A stretch of 64,000 nt of DNA from the NCBI RefSeq assembly GCF_009765705.1, contig NZ_LMUX01000020.1, positions 186,001 through 250,000 of the forward strand, given 5' to 3'. The translations under genes and the position numbers were made by a program. Source of the DNA: Burkholderia sp. L27(2015) (GTDB lineage Bacteria > Pseudomonadota > Gammaproteobacteria > Burkholderiales > Burkholderiaceae). Below are positions 40,903-52,546 of this stretch, piece by piece. Below the pieces are notes generated by a model that saw only the letters and a list, made by a program, of their open reading frames with translations, was not told the DNA's origin and searched no databases. Numbering within the stretch: the stretch's first letter is position 1; every line of letters starts with the position of its first letter.

Positions 40903-42285
40903 CTATCGGCTCGGTCGCGCCTCTTGGGGTGCCAACCGATCGCGGCGATCGGCGAGCAGTTGTTGAATGGCGGCTTTGACCTGACCTGGGGTGATATAGC
41001 GCGAGCATTCGAATTGCCGCTCGGTGCCCTTATGGCGCGGGCACCACATGAAGTCGTCGTGGACGAACTCGATGCGCGTATCGTTCCAGCAGCTATTGCA
41101 CACGTGGTAGTTGATCACGCGGTAAGGCGTAGCGAATTCGTTGATGGGATGCGTAAAACCACTGATCATCACGACCGGCGTACCCACCGCCCAAGCCAGC
41201 CATGACAAGCCGCTGGACAGTCCAACGAAGAAGTCGGCATGCAGCAGCACGCTGGCGCGCTCCTGCAACGACAAGTCGCCGGTGAAATCTTCCGTGCCGT
41301 AGGGAATCAGATTCCACGACAGACCGTGGCCATGCGCCGGCTGCTTGTCGATGCACAGCACGCGGTAGCCGAGTTGCTTGAGGAATTTAACGGTTTCGAG
41401 CCAGCCGGTCGGATGGTTCCAGTATTTGCACTGGGTAGAAGCTTGTGCCGCGATGCACACGTAGGGCTCGGCAATACGACGGCGCGGATCCGATACCTTG
41501 GCGATGGGCTTGACCTCGGCCGGCGTCACACCCAAGAGATAGCCGACCGTCTTGTGCAAACCCACCACCCGGAAGTCGACCGGTTGGTGCGCGCGGTCGT
41601 CGCAAGGAAAGAAGATGCCTAGGTGATAGGTTGCATAACATTCGGCTACCTGGGCATCGGGCAGCACAAAGTTAATTTGCGGATAGGACTCTTTGAACAG
41701 CTCGGCGATCTCGGGCGCAACGGCACAATACAACTTGCAAGCATGTTTGCGGCGAAACTCTTCGGCATAAGGAAACCATGCCAACGCGTCGCCCAGGGTG
41801 CCGACCGGCAGCTTGATCAACACATTGCGGTGCCGCGCATCGTAATTGTGTTCGAACAACAACTTGCCCTCGCGTAGCACCTCGATGCGAAAACGGACGT
41901 AGTAGCGTTTGGTGCTGGTGACGAGCACGTTTTGCCCTTCGTCGTCGTATAGCGTGACATCGTCATCGAGATCGATCAGCCTGACGCGCACGAGATCGCT
42001 GCCAACCTGAACGCGTGCGCCGTAGTGGAAGTCGTAGCGAATTTGAGTTCCCGGTACGGGGAACTCGACCGGCCCCGGATCGATGCGGTAGCCATGAGAA
42101 ACAGCGGGTACAGGTTTGTCTTGGGCGTCGGTGCCGCCGAGCGCGACGGTGGTGTCAGGCTCGGACGAACCACAGGCACATGCTGTTGCGGAGGAGTGGA
42201 GCCGGGGTTGGACTGGCGGTTGCGGCATGGCCGGCGGACACGGTAAATCGGCCGGTGCTGTGTCGGTAGCGACGAGTTGAGTCAT
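40903..42285 (-). CDS. autotransporter strand-loop-strand O-heptosyltransferase (TibC/AAH family)
   Basis: A 460-residue glycosyltransferase of the BAHT family (TibC, AAH), which transfers heptose from ADP-heptose onto serines of AIDA-type repeats in the cytoplasm before export. Motifs include KLPVGTLGDALAWFPYAEEF, CKLYCAVAPEIAELF, YVCIAAQASTQCKYWNHPTGW, the donor-binding LSSGLSWLAWAVGTPVVMISGFTHP, and the cysteine set CNSCWND plus MWCPRHKGTERQFECSRYITP that binds the structural iron in TibC-type dodecamers. The first ~60 residues are Pro/Ala-rich and not shared by the family. It precedes the autotransporter by 101 bases on the same strand, the usual enzyme-substrate pairing. GGAGCG lies just before the ATG. 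Confidence 0.93.
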   Translation of the reverse strand: MTQLVATDTAPADLPCPPAMPQPPVQPRLHSSATACACGSSEPDTTVALGGTDAQDKPVPAVSHGYRIDPGPVEFPVPGTQIRYDFHYGARVQVGSDLVRVRLIDLDDDVTLYDDEGQNVLVTSTKRYYVRFRIEVLREGKLLFEHNYDARHRNVLIKLPVGTLGDALAWFPYAEEFRRKHACKLYCAVAPEIAELFKESYPQINFVLPDAQVAECYATYHLGIFFPCDDRAHQPVDFRVVGLHKTVGYLLGVTPAEVKPIAKVSDPRRRIAEPYVCIAAQASTQCKYWNHPTGWLETVKFLKQLGYRVLCIDKQPAHGHGLSWNLIPYGTEDFTGDLSLQERASVLLHADFFVGLSSGLSWLAWAVGTPVVMISGFTHPINEFATPYRVINYHVCNSCWNDTRIEFVHDDFMWCPRHKGTERQFECSRYITPGQVKAAIQQLLADRRDRLAPQEARPSR

Positions 42286-42388
42286 CTGAGTTCGCTCCGT
42301 TACCGCCCAGATGCCAACTTGAGAAAATGGGCGGTTCGAGTTTTGTCTAGGTTAATTCTAGGTATTTATTCGTTATACAAATCATTAT

Positions 42389-42417
42389 TTAGTATGATTT
42401 TGTGGATTTCGCAACAA
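42389..42417 (-). promoter_or_regulatory. candidate promoter of the heptosyltransferase-autotransporter operon
   Basis: On the minus strand, TTGTTG (42417-42412), a 17-base spacer and TACTAA (42394-42389). The match to sigma-70 consensus is partial (7 of 12), but spacing is ideal and this is the only AT-rich stretch, giving a ~100-base leader. Confidence 0.4.
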
Positions 42418-42550
42418 CCTACGGACTCCTTCATTGTCTCAATAGTTTTCCCGAAAAACATCGCCTGAGCCCATGCTGGCGTTATGACCGCCAGGGTCCT
42501 TGTCGAACGGCTGCACGAACGGCAAGCGCAGCATGGCGATCGCACCATAC

Positions 42551-42583
42551 AAAAAAGCGGCGCACCTTTCGGTAGCGCCGCTT
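42551..42583 (-). terminator. intrinsic terminator of the M3 oligopeptidase gene
   Basis: On the minus strand AAGCGGCGC, an 11-base loop, GCGCCGCTTTTTT. The T6 run lies on the strand of the oligopeptidase gene, 90 bases after its stop. Confidence 0.9.
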
Positions 42584-42672
42584 CGTACGGTTGCGCACAG
42601 TGGAGCGTGCGATGCTTGTGATTGAATCAGAAGTTTTTCAGGCCCTACCGCTGGGTCATTACGTCTGAGTTA

Positions 42673-44793
42673 TTACGTTTGAGTCATGCCGTTATGGCGT
42701 AACAACGCGTCGATGCTGGGCTCGCGGCCCCGGAACGCTTTGAACGAGTCCATCGCTGGACGACTACCGCCTACTTCGAGAATCTCGCGCCGGTAGTGCG
42801 CGCCGATCTCGGCATCCAGCACGCTGCCGGTACCGGCACCAGATAAGGCGGCCTCCTCGAAGGCCGCGTAGGCATCGGCCGACAACACCTCAGCCCATTT
42901 GTAGCTGTAGTACCCGGCTGCATAGCCGCCCGCAAAAATATGCGAGAACGTGTTTGGCCAACGCGAAAACGGCGCTTGCGTAATCACGTGGTAATGCTCG
43001 TTGATCTCACGCGCCAGGTCATTCACGCTGAGCGCACCGCTCGGATCGAAATCGGTATGCAAGCGCATATCGAAACTGGAAAGGACGACTTGGCGCAACG
43101 TGGCCAAGCCGCTCTGGAAGTTCTTGGCGGCGATCATCTTGTCGAACAGCTCACGTGGCATAGGCGCGCCGGTCTCGGCATGAGCCGTCATCGCGCTGAG
43201 CACATCCCACTCCCAGCAGAAATTCTCCATGAATTGCGATGGCAGTTCGACAGCGTCCCACTCCACGCCATTGATGCCCGATACGCCCATATCATCGACG
43301 CGGGTCAGCATGTGGTGCAAGCCATGCCCGGTCTCGTGAAACAGCGTGATGACTTCATCATGCGTGAAGCATGCCGGCTTGCCGTTCATCGGTGCGGAGA
43401 AGTTGCAGGTCAGATAAGCCACCGGCGTTTGCACGCGGCCATCGCTATGTTTGTGACGCGAGCGCGCGTCGTCCATCCACGCGCCGCCACGCTTGCCTTC
43501 ACGCGCGTAAAGGTCGAGATAGAACTGCGCGACCAACTGGCCTGCCGCCGATTCGACGCGGAAAAAGCGCACGTCGGGGTGCCATACCGGCGCTTGGTCC
43601 GGGCGGATGGTCACGCCGAACAGCGTTTCGACGACACGGAACAGCCCGGCCAGCACCGCCGGTTCCGGGAAATATTGTTTGACTTCATTTTCCGAAAACG
43701 CATAGCGCTTTTCGCGCAGGCGCTCCGAGGCGAACGACGTATCCCAGGGCTGCAAGTCGCTCAAGCCCAGTTCGCTGGCGGCAAATTCGCGCAACTCGTT
43801 CCAGTCCTGTTCGCCGTGCGCGCGCGCCCGACGGGCGAGGTCGTCGAGAAAATCGATGACTTGAGCCGGCGATTCGGCCATCTTGGGTGCAAGCGACACT
43901 TCCGCGAAATTCGCGTAGCCGAGCATCTGCGCCTCTTCGCGCCGCAGTGCGAGCTGCTCGCTGATGTTGGCCGTGTTGTCCCAGTCCGCTTGCCCTTGTC
44001 CGTAGTGGGCGCCGAGTTCGGAGGCGCGTGTGGCATAGGCGCGATAGAGCGTCTCGCGCAGCGTTCGGTTGCCCGCGTATTGCATGACCGGAAAATAGGA
44101 AGGGAAATGCAGCGTGAATTTGTAGCCGGGCTTACCGTCTTTTTGCGCGGCGAGCCGGGCGGCTTCACGCGCATCTTCGGGCAAGCCGTCGACCTCGGCT
44201 TCGTTTTCGCTCAGGTAGGCGTAGGCATTGGTTGCGTCGAGCACGTGGTCCGAAAACGCTTTGCCCAATTCAGCCTGGCGTTCCTGCAAGGCGGCGAAGC
44301 GCGGCTTATCGGCCTCTGGCAGTTCGGCGCCGGACAGCCGAAAACCGCGCAATGAGTTGTCGATAATCTTTTTGCGAGCCGGGGAGAGCGTCGCGAATTC
44401 GGGCGATTCGGCAACGCCTTTATATTTTTCGTAGAGCGCCAGGTTTTGACCGAGATTGCTCCAGAATTCCGTCATGCGCTGCAGGTTTTCACCATACGTG
44501 GCGCGCAGCTCCGGGGTGTCGGCCACCGCGTTCAGGTGGCCGACGATGCCCCAGGCGCGCGACAGCGGCTCGGTTGCACCTTCCACGGATTCAACGATGG
44601 CATCCCAGGTGGCGGGGGTCTGCGCATCGCTCGCACGCGCCACTGCGGCGCTGGCATCGGCCAACAGTAAATCGAGGGCCGGCGTGACGTGCTCCGGACG
44701 GATCGCGGCAAATTGAGGCAAATCGCTGAAATCGAGCAGCGGGTTAGTTTGACGGATGACCGCGTCGTTGGCTTGATTGGGTATTGGGCTCAT
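42673..44793 (-). CDS. prlC: M3-family oligopeptidase A
   Basis: Zinc metallopeptidase that degrades signal peptides and small peptides in the cytoplasm. The 706-residue protein belongs to peptidase family M3A: the thimet-type zinc motif HETGH is in TLFHETGHGLHHMLTRVDDM, with the third ligand region EWDAVELPSQFMENFCWE. The N-terminal part starts LLDFSDLPQFAAIRPEHVTPAL, as in OpdA. It is in frame to an ATG at 44793; the ribosome binding site before it is weak. folD follows upstream on the same strand with a 237-base gap. Length is typical (about 680-700). Confidence 0.95.
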   Translation of the reverse strand: MSPIPNQANDAVIRQTNPLLDFSDLPQFAAIRPEHVTPALDLLLADASAAVARASDAQTPATWDAIVESVEGATEPLSRAWGIVGHLNAVADTPELRATYGENLQRMTEFWSNLGQNLALYEKYKGVAESPEFATLSPARKKIIDNSLRGFRLSGAELPEADKPRFAALQERQAELGKAFSDHVLDATNAYAYLSENEAEVDGLPEDAREAARLAAQKDGKPGYKFTLHFPSYFPVMQYAGNRTLRETLYRAYATRASELGAHYGQGQADWDNTANISEQLALRREEAQMLGYANFAEVSLAPKMAESPAQVIDFLDDLARRARAHGEQDWNELREFAASELGLSDLQPWDTSFASERLREKRYAFSENEVKQYFPEPAVLAGLFRVVETLFGVTIRPDQAPVWHPDVRFFRVESAAGQLVAQFYLDLYAREGKRGGAWMDDARSRHKHSDGRVQTPVAYLTCNFSAPMNGKPACFTHDEVITLFHETGHGLHHMLTRVDDMGVSGINGVEWDAVELPSQFMENFCWEWDVLSAMTAHAETGAPMPRELFDKMIAAKNFQSGLATLRQVVLSSFDMRLHTDFDPSGALSVNDLAREINEHYHVITQAPFSRWPNTFSHIFAGGYAAGYYSYKWAEVLSADAYAAFEEAALSGAGTGSVLDAEIGAHYRREILEVGGSRPAMDSFKAFRGREPSIDALLRHNGMTQT

Positions 44794-44959
44794 GGGAATC
44801 CTGATGACGATGGTTGCCGACTATGTCTAGTGTGCGACTCTCGCGCGTGGCAATCCAATTGATTGTGCTAAAGACGGCGATTAGGGAAAGCGTAATAGGG
44901 TAGGTCGAGAGCGGGTGCGGCGCCGGAATAGAGCTGGCCTGGCGCGGCCTGGAAGAGCT

Positions 44960-44978
44960 GCCCCGGCGTGGCCGGGGC
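44960..44978. terminator. GC-rich hairpin after folD
   Basis: GCCCCGGC, loop GTG, GCCGGGGC: a perfect 8-bp stem 53 bases beyond the folD stop, with only TT after it on the plus strand. A terminator-like structure of uncertain strength. Confidence 0.35.
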
Positions 44979-45030
44979 TTGGCTCGGCCCGGAGAGAGAC
45001 AGCCTAGGCCAGCCAGCCGCAGCGCCTTTA

Positions 45031-45891
45031 TCAGACCCTCCCTGCTGCAGCTCGTTCCGCGGCTTCAAGCGTATTCACGAGCAGCATCGTGATGGTCATC
45101 GGACCGACACCGCCGGGTACGGGCGTAATAAAGCCGGCCACTTCCTTGACCCCCGCGAAATCGACGTCGCCGCATAGCTTGCCCGCCTCGTCGCGGTTCA
45201 TGCCGACGTCGATGACAGCCGCTCCCGGCTTGACCATGTCGGCCGTGAGCATATTGCGCCGGCCGGTGGCCACCACCACGATATCGGCGGTGCGAGTATG
45301 GGCGGCGATATCGCGCGTCTTGGAGTGGCAGATCGTGACCGTGGCACCTGCCTCCAGCAGCAGCAAGGCCATAGGCTTGCCGACGATATTCGAGCGCCCG
45401 ATCACGACCGCATTGGCGCCGCTCAATGCGATTTTCTCGGACTCGAACATCTTCATCACGCCATACGGCGTGCACGGTCGAAAACGTGGCTGGCCTGTCA
45501 TCAAAGCCCCCGCGTTGGCGACGTGAAAGCCGTCGACGTCCTTTTCCGGGGCAATCGCTTCAATGACCTTGTGGCTGTCGATGTGCGGCGGCAGCGGCAA
45601 CTGCACCAGAATGCCGTGGATGCGCGGGTCATCGTTAAGCTCGGCGATGCGCTCCAGCAGCGCCGCCTCGCTCAGGTCCGCGCTCAGGCGTTCATGCACC
45701 GAATACAGGCCGTTGTCTTCGCAAGCCTTGATCTTGTTGCGCACATACACCTGGCTGGCGGGGTTTTCGCCCACCAGCAGCACTGCAAGGCCGGGCTGTG
45801 TGCCACGCGCAGTGAGCGCTGCGGCACGTTGCGCGACCTCGCTGCGCAAGTGTTTGGAGAGGGCGTTACCGTCGATGAGTTTGGCAGTCAT
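45031..45891 (-). CDS. folD: bifunctional methylenetetrahydrofolate dehydrogenase/cyclohydrolase
   Basis: Oxidises 5,10-methylene-THF with NADP and hydrolyses the product to 10-formyl-THF for purine and formyl-Met synthesis. The 286-residue protein has the catalytic [13 protein letters not shown] (active-site Lys), the [30 protein letters not shown] signature and the nucleotide-binding [18 protein letters not shown]. It starts at an ATG with GAGG-type ribosome binding upstream (CCGCCTCTACC on the complement). Co-directional with the oligopeptidase gene. Confidence 0.97.
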   Translation of the reverse strand: MTAKLIDGNALSKHLRSEVAQRAAALTARGTQPGLAVLLVGENPASQVYVRNKIKACEDNGLYSVHERLSADLSEAALLERIAELNDDPRIHGILVQLPLPPHIDSHKVIEAIAPEKDVDGFHVANAGALMTGQPRFRPCTPYGVMKMFESEKIALSGANAVVIGRSNIVGKPMALLLLEAGATVTICHSKTRDIAAHTRTADIVVVATGRRNMLTADMVKPGAAVIDVGMNRDEAGKLCGDVDFAGVKEVAGFITPVPGGVGPMTITMLLVNTLEAAERAAAGRV

Positions 45892-46278
45892 GGTAGAGGC
45901 GGATGCATCAGAAAAAGTGCTGGCGGAAGGTGGCAGGATTCGAGCAAGCGCTGACTCGGGCCGGCGTAAAAACGCGAATCAAGGGAATCGCACGTATAGC
46001 TTAGATGTGGATCGAATCGCACAAATCAAGCCCGCTAAACTTGTGGAACCCGCGGTCGAGCTCACGTTAAACCCGTCGTCAACCCCGTCAAGACAGGGCA
46101 ATCGGGCGCGCAGACAGGCGCCCAAGCGAGGCACGGAATCGGCTCAGGGCGCGGCGGGGGAAATAGATCCAGGAATCGTCCGGAAATAAATCTGTCGGCC
46201 CAATGAGCCGCGCGGACCCGCTGCGCTTACAACCCAGGCCGCAGCACCACGCCGCGGCCTTACGGGTACGAAGGTAGC
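45892..46278. other. 387-base intergenic region between folD and the response regulator
   Basis: No convincing gene on either strand. It must hold the folD promoter. Near the right end a small GGCCGC/GCGGCC hairpin (46237-46259) lies about 20 bases beyond the response-regulator stop and may end that transcript, although it lacks a T-run. Nothing else recognisable. Confidence 0.6.
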
Positions 46279-46911
46279 TTACGACTTTCTGGAGAGTGCC
46301 AGACGCAACAGGTCCGCAACCGTGTTGACGCTTAGTTTTTCCATGATGTTGGCACGATGCGCTTCGACCGTCTTGATGCTGATGCTGAGGTCATCGGCGA
46401 TTTGTTTGTTCAGGCGCCCGGCGATGATGCGCTCCAGCACCTGGTGCTCGCGCGCCGTCAGTTTGCTCAGGCGTTCGGTGGCCGAGCGCTGTTGCTGGAC
46501 GTCGGCGCTTTCGGCGCGCGCCTTGTCGAGCATGCGTTCGACCAAGCGGCGCAGTTCAGCCTCATCGAACGGCTTTTCGATGAAATCCATCGCGCCTTTT
46601 TTCATCGTCGAGACGGCCATCGGCACGTCGCCGTGGCCGGTCACGAAGATGATCGGCAAGGTGGAATTTTCGGCGATCAGTTTTTCCTGCAACTCGAGGC
46701 CGGTCATACCGGACATCCGGACATCCAGAATCAGGCAACCGATCTGGCTGGCGTGTTGTCCCGATTTGTAGGCGTCCAGAAACTGCTCTGCGCCCGAGAA
46801 GCATTGCACCCGATAGCCGTTGGCTTCGAGAAGCCAACGCAGCGAATCGCGGATCGCCTCGTCGTCGTCAACAACGAAAACGGTCTCTTGCATGGTGACT
46901 TGGCTGCTCAT
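46279..46911 (-). CDS. FixJ-family response regulator
   Basis: A 210-residue regulator: receiver domain (VFVVDDDEAIRDSLRWLL, phosphoacceptor Asp63 in LILDVRMSGMTGLEL, switch Lys in FIEKPFDEAELRRLVE) and a LuxR/FixJ-type helix-turn-helix (LSKLTAREHQVLERIIAGRL, then IADDLSISIKTVEAHRANIM). Its ATG overlaps the TGA stop of the kinase gene (ATGA at 46911-46908), so it is translationally coupled to its cognate kinase. Both are divergent from the pyruvate dehydrogenase genes. Targets are unknown; the nearest candidate is aceE. Confidence 0.94.
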   Translation of the reverse strand: MSSQVTMQETVFVVDDDEAIRDSLRWLLEANGYRVQCFSGAEQFLDAYKSGQHASQIGCLILDVRMSGMTGLELQEKLIAENSTLPIIFVTGHGDVPMAVSTMKKGAMDFIEKPFDEAELRRLVERMLDKARAESADVQQQRSATERLSKLTAREHQVLERIIAGRLNKQIADDLSISIKTVEAHRANIMEKLSVNTVADLLRLALSRKS

Positions 46912-49511
46912 AAATCTCCCGTGGCGGTTTGAAGTGTCGGTGCGTTCGAGTCCGAAGCCGGCTTGTTACCGGCTTCGTTCATTGGATGCAAATGCGGTTC
47001 ACGCGATGATGCATTCGGACTACCTGCTGGCGGCGTGGCTTCGCCTGTTGCAGAAGTGGGCAAACTGACGTTAAAGGTGCAACCTAGCACAGTGCCATCG
47101 GATTCTACGTTGTTCTCGACCCACAAGCGGCCCCGATGCGACTCTATGATAGATCGGCAAATATTCAAACCCATTCCCATGCCATCTGATTTGGTACTGT
47201 AAAACGGCTCGAAGAGGCGTTCGGCGATCGATTCGTCCACGCCTGGCCCCTGGTCGATCACACTGATGCGTACCGTCTCGCCGTGGTCCCGCACCACCAC
47301 GCGTATCACCGGGTCGACGGCGTCGGGCTTATGGGCATGCATGGCTTCGGCAGCATTCTTGAGCAAGTTGATCAGCACCTGCTCGATCAGCACCGGGTCG
47401 ACATAAATGATAGGCAGCCGGGCGCGCAGGTCGATCACGATGCGCATGCGATGCTTGCGCGTTTCGATTTCGGCTAGGCCAATGGCGTCGGCGACGATAT
47501 CGGCCACCTGGGCCGGCTGTCGCTTGGGCTCGCTGCGTTTGACGAATTCGCGGATGCGCTTGATGATCATGCCAGCCCGCACCGCTTGCTGCGAGGTTTT
47601 TTCCAGCACCGGCAACAGGCTTTCCGGCGTAGTGCGGCCCGCCTTGACAAGCGCCACGGTTCCCGAACAGTAATTATTGATGGCGGCGAGCGGCTGGTTC
47701 AATTCATGCGCGAGCGAGGAGGCCATTTCCCCCATCGTAATCAGGCGGCTGGTGAATTGCAGTTTCTCGTCCTGCTGGCGCGCCAATTCCTGTGCCTGCT
47801 TGCGCGTCGTAATGTCAGTGGCGATCTGCATCTGGGCCAGATGCCCGTCTACCCATTGAATATATTGGCGCCGCACTTCGAACCATTTCTGATTGCTCTG
47901 CACGTAGACCTCGTGAGTGTCCGAGGTGGTTTCGGTCAGCGCCGCGGCCGGCAGGCCCGCATAGGCGTCGACCATATCGATCGAGTCGCTCGACGCCTGC
48001 GCCACGTCGAAGCCGGCGCCGGCCAGCTCGAGGTGGCCAGCCGGACGGATGCCGAACAGGTGCCGGTAGTAGCGGTTGGCGAATAGCAATTCGGCTTCGT
48101 CTGCGGCCAGCACCGACACGGCCGCATCCAGGCTTTCCAGCACCGTGGTGAAACGTTCGTGCGCGGCGGCCAATTCTTCGCGCGCGCGCTTGGGCTCGGT
48201 GATATCGGTCATCGACGACATCCAGCCGGTTTGGCGCCCGGTGCTTTCGATCAGTGGCGATACGTACAAACGCGCGTGAAACAACGACGCGTCCTTGCGG
48301 CGTACCTTGAGTTCGAACCCGCTCGATGGCGCCTTGCCGCGCAGCGTCATGTCGAGCTGGCGTTGCATTTCCGGATAGTTGTCGCGCGGCCAATAGGGGA
48401 AGGGTGCGGTCTTGCCGACCAGGTCGGCCTCGTCCCAGCCGGTCATCCGGCAAAAGGCCGGGTTGACGTGGGTGATACGGCCAGTCATATCGAGCACGCG
48501 CATGCCGATCAGCACGGAATTTTCCATCGCACGCCGAAAGAACGCCTCGGCATACAGCGCCTGCTGCGCTTCGAAGCGCTGCCGCGTGTGTTTCCACAGG
48601 CTCCACAAGCTCCACAGCACGAAGCAAGAGAGTCCGGCGATCAGCCATACCAGCGTGTTATTGGTGAAATTGGTGGCCTGCGGGTAAGCGTACACGCGAA
48701 CCGAGATGCCATGCCCGGGCGGGTCCAGCGGCAAGTCGTAAAACGCGTCGTGCGGCAGGCGCGGCCGGCTCGACGAAGTGGCCAGCTCGCGGCTGTTTTC
48801 GTCGGTGATGGTGATTTTGTATTTGGACGAGAGCTCGGCCGGCAACTCGTAGGCCAGGATCCCTTCGATGGCAAACACCGAAGAGATCGAACCGAGAAAC
48901 TGCCGGTCGCGGAAAATGGGCGTTTGCAAGGTGACGTACCCTTTACCCAGATCGTCATAAAGCAAGGCCGAATAAATCTGGCGCCGTGAATTGCGCGCCT
49001 GGTCGAAACCGTTGAGTAGCGAGCTGGCAATCAGGCTGGCGTCGGGTAGCGTGAGCTTGCCGCCAATGACCGGCGCCGGCATCGTGGGCCAGTGCGACTT
49101 GCCGCTATCGTCGATCCAGTTCAGGCCGATGATCTCGGGGTGGGTCTGGCGCAAATTGTTGGCCGACGTGGTGAAGCTGCTCTGATCCTGACGCCCGGCC
49201 GCGATGTCGCGCGCAAGTGCCGCGAGCTGCTCCTGGGCATTGGTCATGGAAAGCCGGATTTGTTGCTGCGCCCAGGCCACATTCCGATAAAGTGTGTCTT
49301 GTTGCTGCTGCTCTTCGTGGCGATTCAAGCTCCACAAAATCAGACTCATCACCACCAGAAACACGATAATCGAGATAAGTGGCGTCAGCAGGTAGGAGTT
49401 GGCGCGCCACGACCCCGGTTGCCCGCGATTTGCGCGATTGTGCGTTGAAGTAAAGGCGGACGAGGCCGGAAAGGGCCTGCGTCGACGGGAGAAAAGGCGG
49501 CGATTCAGCAT
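46908..49511 (-). CDS. membrane PAS-domain sensor histidine kinase (FixL/DctB-like)
   Basis: An 867-residue kinase. A first transmembrane helix (LLTPLISIIVFLVVMSLILW, residues 41-60), a ~230-residue periplasmic sensor region, a second helix near 292-312 (TLVWLIAGLSCFVLWSLWSLW), then two PAS domains (RRAMENSVLIGMRVLDMTGRITHV; TVLESLDAAVSVLAADEAEL), an H box LAHELNQPLAAINNYCSG with His602, and the ATPase domain (LIEQVLINLLKNAAEAM, GMGMGLNICRSIIESHRG). The LAHELNQPL type and its FixJ-like partner place it with the FixL/DctB/TodS-like kinases. No haem-binding PAS residues are obvious. The start at ATG 49511 is preferred over an upstream GTG. It is divergent from aceE across 273 bases. Confidence 0.92.
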   Translation of the reverse strand: MLNRRLFSRRRRPFPASSAFTSTHNRANRGQPGSWRANSYLLTPLISIIVFLVVMSLILWSLNRHEEQQQQDTLYRNVAWAQQQIRLSMTNAQEQLAALARDIAAGRQDQSSFTTSANNLRQTHPEIIGLNWIDDSGKSHWPTMPAPVIGGKLTLPDASLIASSLLNGFDQARNSRRQIYSALLYDDLGKGYVTLQTPIFRDRQFLGSISSVFAIEGILAYELPAELSSKYKITITDENSRELATSSSRPRLPHDAFYDLPLDPPGHGISVRVYAYPQATNFTNNTLVWLIAGLSCFVLWSLWSLWKHTRQRFEAQQALYAEAFFRRAMENSVLIGMRVLDMTGRITHVNPAFCRMTGWDEADLVGKTAPFPYWPRDNYPEMQRQLDMTLRGKAPSSGFELKVRRKDASLFHARLYVSPLIESTGRQTGWMSSMTDITEPKRAREELAAAHERFTTVLESLDAAVSVLAADEAELLFANRYYRHLFGIRPAGHLELAGAGFDVAQASSDSIDMVDAYAGLPAAALTETTSDTHEVYVQSNQKWFEVRRQYIQWVDGHLAQMQIATDITTRKQAQELARQQDEKLQFTSRLITMGEMASSLAHELNQPLAAINNYCSGTVALVKAGRTTPESLLPVLEKTSQQAVRAGMIIKRIREFVKRSEPKRQPAQVADIVADAIGLAEIETRKHRMRIVIDLRARLPIIYVDPVLIEQVLINLLKNAAEAMHAHKPDAVDPVIRVVVRDHGETVRISVIDQGPGVDESIAERLFEPFYSTKSDGMGMGLNICRSIIESHRGRLWVENNVESDGTVLGCTFNVSLPTSATGEATPPAGSPNASSREPHLHPMNEAGNKPASDSNAPTLQTATGDL

Positions 49512-49627
49512 GCCCGTATTGTAGCGCAGCACTTGCAGGAAGAACCTTGGAAAGCGGTGTCCAGCTTGAATCCAACGGGTTTAATGTGTCGCAAAATACG
49601 TTGCGCCGCAGCAATTTATCACATTGT

Positions 49628-49640
49628 GAGATGGCATCTC
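49628..49640. promoter_or_regulatory. inverted repeat in the kinase-aceE intergenic region
   Basis: GAGATG-G-CATCTC, a perfect 6+1+6 dyad about 20 bases upstream of the -35 of the predicted aceE promoter. Candidate activator or repressor site. Confidence 0.4.
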
Positions 49641-49658
49641 GTGATTTGAAAATTTCCC

Positions 49659-49688
49659 TTGCCAGAGGGTTGGACAGGTATTTACAAT
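49659..49688 (+). promoter_or_regulatory. sigma-70-like promoter of aceE
   Basis: TTGCCA (49659-49664), an 18-base spacer and TACAAT (49683-49688): 9 of 12 consensus positions. It leaves a leader of about 90 bases before the aceE ATG. Confidence 0.6.
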
Positions 49689-49784
49689 CCGCTCAAGATT
49701 GGCGCCAACCGTATTGTTTTCATACAAAGAAAGTGACGCGGGCGACGTTCACCTATAAAGCGTTCCCTCAATCAGGAGACCAGC

Positions 49785-52475
<2,691 letters not shown>

Positions 52476-52485
52476 AGCCAATTCG

Positions 52486-52527
52486 AAGGGAGCGTGCGCA
52501 GTCCGAGCGGTCGCGCACGCTCCTTTT
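52486..52527 (+). terminator. hairpin with T-run between aceE and aceF
   Basis: GGAGCGTGCGC (52489-52499), a 13-base loop and GCGCACGCTCC (52513-52523) followed by TTTT: a perfect 11-bp stem. Placed 20 bases before the aceF start, it looks like a partial terminator or attenuator that could reduce aceF-lpdA expression relative to aceE, or act as a processing site. Confidence 0.75.
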
Positions 52528-52546
52528 GCACAGGAGACACGCTGAA

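Larger units (their letters stand above)
42286..42672. other. 387-base intergenic region upstream of the heptosyltransferase
   Basis: No gene is supported. The first ~170 bases (42300-42470) are clearly AT-rich compared with everything around them, as in promoters of transferred or silenced surface genes. Within it lies a weak promoter for the adhesin operon (42389-42417). At 42462-42480 the motif CCTGAGCCCATGC repeats the signal-cleavage-site coding sequence of the autotransporter. The right end holds the terminator of the oligopeptidase gene. Small open frames here have no coding features. Confidence 0.7.

Noticed and set aside
42277-42468. 63-codon plus frame in the AT-rich adhesin promoter region
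   Set aside because: Lies antisense to the promoter and start of the heptosyltransferase, no ribosome binding site, no recognisable protein features.
44868-45068. 66-codon minus frame starting within folD and running through the folD-prlC gap
   Set aside because: Overlaps the folD 3' end, has no ribosome binding site, and its Pro/Gly/Gln repeat comes from the GC-rich hairpin DNA.
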